A DNA stretch of 41,813 bases, from positions 1 to 41,813 of the IMG/VR virus record IMGVR_UViG_3300040806_000308; one strand, 5' to 3'. The position numbers and the translations under genes are program-made. Within the stretch, counting starts at the first letter, position 1. Each line of letters begins with the position of its first letter. The DNA is from a virus. Under the pieces are notes generated by a model that did no database searches, was not told where the DNA came from, and saw nothing but the letters and a program-made list of their open reading frames with translations. This document shows, one piece after another, positions 36,859 to 41,813 of the stretch.

Positions 36859-39800
36859 TTAGTTTGCCTCCAGTGCTGCGATGCGAGCTTCAAGCTCTTT
36901 GATGGTTGCTACAAGTAAGGGCACCAACTTGGACTGGTCAATGCCCTGATAGATCGGATTGCCTTCGTCGTCTACTGCGTCCTTCTCGCCCGTAATAGCC
37001 TCAGGGACAACGCTTTGAACCTCATGGGCAAGGAAGCCATCCACGGTCTTGTCAGGGTCAGCGATGAAATTAAACCGGCTGGGCTTGAGCTGCTTTAGCC
37101 GCTCCGTCGCTCCCGTGATTTCCACCACGTTTTCTTTTAGGCGGTAGTCGGAGGAGGTGTTGTAGGAGGTTGATGAAGTATTAAAAGTTATACTGCCAAC
37201 TTGGGTTGCGTTATATTGATCAAAGAAACGCATCGCGACTTGAGAATAACTAAACGCATTTCCAGAGCAGACAATGCCATATTGAGTTGATGCGCTCAAA
37301 TAACCATAAACAGCAAGCCTATCGACAAAATAATTAGCTAATGAGGCATCCCCAAGAGTTGCTCGGCCAGAAGCATTAACAATAAATCGCGGATTCCCAT
37401 CCCCATCCGACAGCACGATGTTGTTGCTGGAGGTGCGGATATCGAGACCGCCTTGGTTGCCGTTGTAGCGACCGAGGATGGTGTTACCGGCGCCGGTCGT
37501 TATTTGCTGGCCTGCCTGCTGACCAACAAACGTATTAGTGCCGCCTGTGGTGAAATAGCCGCAAGAATTACCTAAAAATGTGCTGTATTGTCCAGTCGTG
37601 TTGTTATATCCAGCCTGATGACCAACAGCCGTGTTGTAAGAGGCGGTGGTGTTGGACTGAAGCGCGTAATACCCATAGGCCGTGTTGTAAGAGCCGGTCG
37701 TGTTTTGGTACAGCGTACCGTAACCAAAGGCGTCGTTATTTGCGCCGGTAGTGTTGCCTTCCAAGGCGAAATAACCAAAAGCGTTATTGTTACTAGCGGT
37801 GGTGTTGGATGCAAGGGCTTGGCGGCCTACTGCAACGTTGCTACTGCCAGTAGTATTAACCTCAAGCGCAGAGCGACCCAAGGCGACGTTGCTCGTCCCG
37901 GTCGTGTTGAGCTGCATGGCGTTGATGCCGACAGCGACGTTATTATCCGCCGTGTTTGCTCCAAGGGCGTCTTGGCCGATAGCGACGTTGTAGTTTCCCG
38001 AGACATTGGCGTCTAGCGCCTGAAGGCCAACAGCAGTATTGCCCAAGCCGATAGTGTTTGACGCCATAGCAGACTTGCCGATGGCCGTGTTGCTTACTCC
38101 GGTGGTGTTTGCAGTTAGCGCCTGATGCCCCACTGCCGTGTTGTTTGAGGCGGTTGTGTTGGAGGAAAGGGCCTCGCGCCCAATAGCTATGTTGTAGTTT
38201 CCTTCCGAGTTTGCATAAAGAGCCGCATGGCCCATTGCGACGTTTGAGTCACCTACGGTATTGGTAAACAGCGCCTGATAGCCAATACCGATATTGCGAG
38301 AAGCTGTAGTATTTGAACTTAGTGCTTGATAGCCCATACCTACATTGTATGAGCCAGTGGTATTTGCGTCTAAAGCTAGACCGCCAACAGCCACACTCTT
38401 CAAACCAGTCGTATTTGCGCCTAAAGCACTTCTGCCTATTGCGGTGTGATAGTCGCCGGTGGTGTTAGAGCTAAGAGCCGCATACCCCAAAGCGGTGTTG
38501 TTGCTGGCGGTGGTGTTGGCATTTAAAGCACTGTGACCAACGGCGGTGTTAAAATCGGCGGTAGTATTGGACTGTAAAGACCGATTTCCCACGGACACGT
38601 TATATCCGCCCGTGGTGTTGGAGTTTGACGACAAGTCACCAACGGCTACGTTTTCAAAACCAGTGGTATTACTTTGGAGCGTTCTTGCTCCTAGAGCAGT
38701 GCTGTAAGTGTCGCCGGAGTTGGCGTAAAGAGCTTGGTAACCAACTGCGGTTAGAAGTTGTCCAGTAGTGTTTGAATAAAGCGACTGATAACCAACTGCC
38801 GTGTTACTAGGGCCGGTGGTGTTGAAACGTAAAGAGGCATCGCCAATGGCAGTGTTATACGAACCAGTCGTATTTGCCGCCATAGACACGTTACCCATAA
38901 CGGTATTGCTGGCCCCTGTCGTGTTGGTATTAAAGGCTTCGTTGCCTACCGCAGTGTTAGGGCCAGCAGTTGTGTTTTTGCCGGAAAGGTAACCAACAAA
39001 CACCTGACCTGTACCAGTTGCGTTTGCATACCCAGCCTGATATCCCACAGCCGTATTGCTGGAGGCGGTGGTATTGTTGTAGAGAGCGGAGTAACCAAGT
39101 GCCGTATTGGCGCTTGCTGTTGTGTTTGAAGCCAAAGCCCCAGAGCCAACAGCCACGTTCACTGAGCCAGTTGTGTTTGATTTAAGAGCCGCATTGGCGT
39201 TGCCAGCGTAGTACCCACCAACAGCAGTGTTACCGTTCCCTGTCGTGTTGGCGTTTAGTGCTTCTGCGCCCACTGCAACCAAACCAATGCCAGTCGTATT
39301 GCTATACCCAGCCTGATACCCCACAGCAGTGTTGTAAGAGGCAGTGGTGTTGGAGAAGAGCGCGTCACGCCCAAAAGCAGCGTTATTGTTTCCGGTTGTG
39401 TTGAAGCGAAGCGCGCGACTACCAAATGCAGAGTTCTCAGCGCCAGTGGTGTTAGCCTCCATTGCGCCATTCCCAACAGCAGTATTGTTTGCGCCAGTGC
39501 TATTTATAGCCAGCGCATAATTTCCAACACCTGTGTTTGAACCGCCTGTAAGGCTTCCACCACTAAGCGCCACATTTCCAAGCGCCACGTTGCTAGTCCC
39601 AACCGGATAGTTCCCATCCAGCTTGATCGTGCCGCCATCTACAGAAAGACCTGCCGCATTAGCCGTGCCTGAGAGGTAGAGGTCTTTGAAGCGTCCTGAT
39701 GTTCCAGAACGTCCTAAATCAATTGCTCCGTCTCTTGGTGTACCGTCAGCTTCAATAGGATATACAGCATCTAAACCATCATTAACGGCTAAAGCAGTAT

Positions 39801-41813
39801 CACCTCTACCAAATATAATTGAACCACCAACAACACCAATACTCCCCACCGTGGTGCCGTCTTTGCGGAACTGAACAATGGCACCGTCTGACAAACGGTT
39901 AAAATTCGCCGTTACGCCATCTCTTGCGACTGAAATCTTGTTAGATAAAATATTTACGCCTTCTCCAGACGATGACGTTTCTATAGAGCTATCAGTAGTC
40001 CCCACCAACAAGTTGCCGCTGGCATCGAGCCGCATGGCTTCGGCGTTGTTAGTGCCGAAGATTAATGGCGTGTTAGCACGGTTATAAACCCATGCGCTTG
40101 CGTCAGCGACACCGCCAAGGAGGCCGATATTAAAATTGCCGCCCGCAGCATTAGTGAAGCCCATGCCGGTGCCGGGGTCAGATACCGTTAGCCTATATCC
40201 CGGCGAACTCGTCCCAATCCCGACGTTGCCGCTGGAGTCGATGCGCATGCGTTCTGCCGCGCCGTTACCAGTAGCAAAGATAATGTCACGCAAAGCACCT
40301 GATGAGCGAGCCTGTAATATCAAGTGACCTGCTTCGTTGAATGGAGCTGAACCGCCTGCGCCTGTAGAATAAATAGCGCAATAGCCATCTGTTATATAAG
40401 CGTTTTGATCGTTAGCTGTTAAAAAGATAGGCGATCGCAACGACTCAGCACTCGCATCCCAGAAGAACTTCGGCGTCGTGCCCGTATCCTCATACAGCGA
40501 CACATCCCCGTTTGAGGCAACGCGGAAAGCGGTATTTGTCAGCGAGCCGTTTCTAAGCGCATAGTTTCCGCCGTCCACCACTTCGTAAAAGGTGTTTACG
40601 CCGGTTTCTTCTAGCGTAAGGATGACGGCAGTTGAGTTTTCTATCTTCAGCCCATCAGCCGTGACGGTGCCGGTTACGTCGATGCCGGTGGCGGTGGTTT
40701 GAAACTTCTGCGCATCATCGTAATAAACACGCACCGCACCATTAAGGTCGGCAGTTAAATAGTTTTCACCACCAGATGCGGACTGTAGGCGCAAGTTGGT
40801 AGCTTGAATTTTTAGCTCACCCGTCCCTGTTTCATTAATAATGCTGTGAGTGCCTGAGTGATAAATCTCTAGGTCCGACCCAGCACCGAAGATGGCCTTG
40901 TCGTTGTCGCCGAAGGTGATGTCCGCAGTGGTCGAGGCGCCTGCGAGGCTAACGCTACCGGTAGCAGTAAGCCCCGCAAAGCTCGGGCTGTCCGTCGTGG
41001 CAACGCCTTGGTTTAACGCTTTAACAGCCGCAATGTCCGCTAGCTCGCTGTCCATCAAGGCCCCAGCAGCCGTTACGTTAGCCGTATCAGTTACGTCAGC
41101 GCCTGCTTCAACGCCATCAAGCTTCGTGCCGTCAGCGGCTACGTCACGCCCATCAACCGTTCCGCCAACCGTAATGTTTCCGGTAGCGCTAACAGTCGTA
41201 AAAGAACCCGCAGCGGGAGTAGCGCCGCCAATGGTGGTGCCATCGATAGCGCCGCCGTTGATGTCTGCTGTGTCAGCAACAAGGCTATCAATGTTGGCAG
41301 TGCCATCAATGTATAGGTTTCGCCATTCCTTCGTAACGCTGCCTAAGTCGTAGGTGTCGTCTACATCGGGGAGAATATGGCTGCTAACATCAGCAGAAAA
41401 ACTAACAGTGTCGGTATCGGCATCACCAAACGTAAGGTTTCCTGAGATGGTCGCGTCACCAGTAACAGTAAGGTTACCGCCAATAGACACGTTACCAGTA
41501 GTTGTGATAGCATCGATATAACCTGCGGACCAATAGTTTGAAGAGTCTCCAAGCGTATAGGTACTGTCGGCACTTGGAATAAAATTAGAACTAACATCAG
41601 CCGTAATGGTTACGGTATCCGTTGCGGCGTTACCAATGGTCGTATTGCCGTTAAGAACAGTGTTTCCTGCAACCGTAAGATTGTTGCTTAGGGTTGCGGC
41701 GCCCGTAATGGTTGCAGTTTCATCAACAACAAGGGCATCTACCTTGGCCGTCCCGTCCAGATAAAGGTTTTTAAACTCTAAAGAACTCGTACCCAGATCA
41801 ATGTCATTGTCAG
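36859..41813 (-). CDS. Giant tail fibre with 17-aa repeats and S74 chaperone, 5' end outside
   Basis: At least 1650 codons; the frame stays open to the right edge. A GTG at 41490 is in frame but lies in the middle of homologous repeats, so the true start is outside. Order: beta-type fibre repeats (SIGGNLTVTGD, STYTLGD; 39540-41813); about 41 tandem 17-residue repeats of the form NTAVGxQALxxNTTGxx (37448-39537); a short linker; and a C-terminal intramolecular chaperone of the Peptidase_S74/endosialidase type beginning at SSDYRLKE (about 37150). That domain helps the trimer fold and then cuts itself off at the serine. It ends in a coiled coil (IKELEARIAALEA). Recognises the host surface. Confidence 0.9.
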   Translation of the reverse strand, partial: DNDIDLGTSSLEFKNLYLDGTAKVDALVVDETATITGAATLSNNLTVAGNTVLNGNTTIGNAATDTVTITADVSSNFIPSADSTYTLGDSSNYWSAGYIDAITTTGNVSIGGNLTVTGDATISGNLTFGDADTDTVSFSADVSSHILPDVDDTYDLGSVTKEWRNLYIDGTANIDSLVADTADINGGAIDGTTIGGATPAAGSFTTVSATGNITVGGTVDGRDVAADGTKLDGVEAGADVTDTANVTAAGALMDSELADIAAVKALNQGVATTDSPSFAGLTATGSVSLAGASTTADITFGDNDKAIFGAGSDLEIYHSGTHSIINETGTGELKIQATNLRLQSASGGENYLTADLNGAVRVYYDDAQKFQTTATGIDVTGTVTADGLKIENSTAVILTLEETGVNTFYEVVDGGNYALRNGSLTNTAFRVASNGDVSLYEDTGTTPKFFWDASAESLRSPIFLTANDQNAYITDGYCAIYSTGAGGSAPFNEAGHLILQARSSGALRDIIFATGNGAAERMRIDSSGNVGIGTSSPGYRLTVSDPGTGMGFTNAAGGNFNIGLLGGVADASAWVYNRANTPLIFGTNNAEAMRLDASGNLLVGTTDSSIETSSSGEGVNILSNKISVARDGVTANFNRLSDGAIVQFRKDGTTVGSIGVVGGSIIFGRGDTALAVNDGLDAVYPIEADGTPRDGAIDLGRSGTSGRFKDLYLSGTANAAGLSVDGGTIKLDGNYPVGTSNVALGNVALSGGSLTGGSNTGVGNYALAINSTGANNTAVGNGAMEANTTGAENSAFGSRALRFNTTGNNNAAFGRDALFSNTTASYNTAVGYQAGYSNTTGIGLVAVGAEALNANTTGNGNTAVGGYYAGNANAALKSNTTGSVNVAVGSGALASNTTASANTALGYSALYNNTTASSNTAVGYQAGYANATGTGQVFVGYLSGKNTTAGPNTAVGNEAFNTNTTGASNTVMGNVSMAANTTGSYNTAIGDASLRFNTTGPSNTAVGYQSLYSNTTGQLLTAVGYQALYANSGDTYSTALGARTLQSNTTGFENVAVGDLSSNSNTTGGYNVSVGNRSLQSNTTADFNTAVGHSALNANTTASNNTALGYAALSSNTTGDYHTAIGRSALGANTTGLKSVAVGGLALDANTTGSYNVGMGYQALSSNTTASRNIGIGYQALFTNTVGDSNVAMGHAALYANSEGNYNIAIGREALSSNTTASNNTAVGHQALTANTTGVSNTAIGKSAMASNTIGLGNTAVGLQALDANVSGNYNVAIGQDALGANTADNNVAVGINAMQLNTTGTSNVALGRSALEVNTTGSSNVAVGRQALASNTTASNNNAFGYFALEGNTTGANNDAFGYGTLYQNTTGSYNTAYGYYALQSNTTASYNTAVGHQAGYNNTTGQYSTFLGNSCGYFTTGGTNTFVGQQAGQQITTGAGNTILGRYNGNQGGLDIRTSSNNIVLSDGDGNPRFIVNASGRATLGDASLANYFVDRLAVYGYLSASTQYGIVCSGNAFSYSQVAMRFFDQYNATQVGSITFNTSSTSYNTSSDYRLKENVVEITGATERLKQLKPSRFNFIADPDKTVDGFLAHEVQSVVPEAITGEKDAVDDEGNPIYQGIDQSKLVPLLVATIKELEARIAALEAN
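37448..39537 (-). repeat. About 41 tandem 51-bp (17-aa) repeats in the fibre gene
   Basis: Consensus NTAVGYQALYSNTTGSY. All but a few units are exactly 17 codons; three are 16 codons, one carries a 7-codon insertion (GGYYAGNANAALKSN region), and the last lacks its end. Varying positions are 6-7, 10-11 and 16-17; N1, G5, A8 and N12-T-T-G are nearly fixed. The pattern suggests a beta-roll or triple-stranded beta-helix rod with one turn per unit. Confidence 0.9.

Noticed and set aside
41488-41490. GTG at 41490 as the start of the tail fibre
   Set aside because: The frame upstream continues with matching fibre repeats to the window edge and there is no ribosome site at the GTG.

Overview
The window is a piece of a lytic double-stranded DNA phage with a podovirus-type gene set. 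Support comes from a large terminase, a zinc-finger primase-helicase and family A DNA polymerase of the T7 type, a T7-like endonuclease I, a set of very large probable ejected virion proteins, and an S74-chaperone tail fibre. The class II (cobalamin-dependent) ribonucleotide reductase, ThyX, MazG and a trio of small basic proteins resemble what is found in marine phages of the Roseobacter/SAR116-type groups. The host is therefore probably a marine proteobacterium; that is inference. No integrase, repressor, tRNA gene, insertion sequence or CRISPR array was seen. No single-subunit phage RNA polymerase is visible, and several near-perfect host sigma-70 promoters are.

Layout. (1) 1-2080, minus strand: terminase genes, reading off the left edge. 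(2) 2080-2894: control region with two divergent consensus promoters, operator-like inverted repeats, a 26-bp direct repeat, and an unusual array of about 21 short perfect hairpins that continues through the first rightward gene to 3424. (3) 2895-6648, plus: early genes (coiled-coil protein, helix-hairpin-helix protein, DUF932 protein, small unknowns). (4) 6649-6854: a second regulatory gap. (5) 6855-19875, plus: tightly overlapping small genes, then replication and nucleotide metabolism (MazG, SSB-like, primase-helicase, DNA polymerase, ThyX, GIY-YIG protein, PD-(D/E)XK exonuclease, endonuclease I, class II RNR). (6) 19847-20267: convergent junction, with a plus-strand membrane-protein gene fitted between two minus-strand genes. 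(7) 20264-41813, minus: small basic proteins, lysozyme, a virion protein with a probable ADP-ribosyltransferase domain plus LysM, four more probable internal virion proteins including a 1687-residue protein with a long 11-residue-repeat coiled coil, a membrane/lysis cluster, and a giant repeat-rich tail fibre open at the right edge.

How it fits together. The divergent promoters at 2088-2173 look like the main switch: rightward for early and replication genes, leftward for terminase and (if the map is circular) the structural genes. Terminase leaves the left edge and the fibre enters from the right edge, so the missing portal, capsid and tail-tube genes would lie between the two edges of a circular or circularly permuted map. 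The replication genes carry internal promoter candidates. MazG, ThyX, RNR and the DUF3310 protein would supply nucleotides, including dTTP, to the polymerase. The five large proteins encoded from 21163 to 35218 are best read as head-internal, ejected proteins (inference from size, composition and order).
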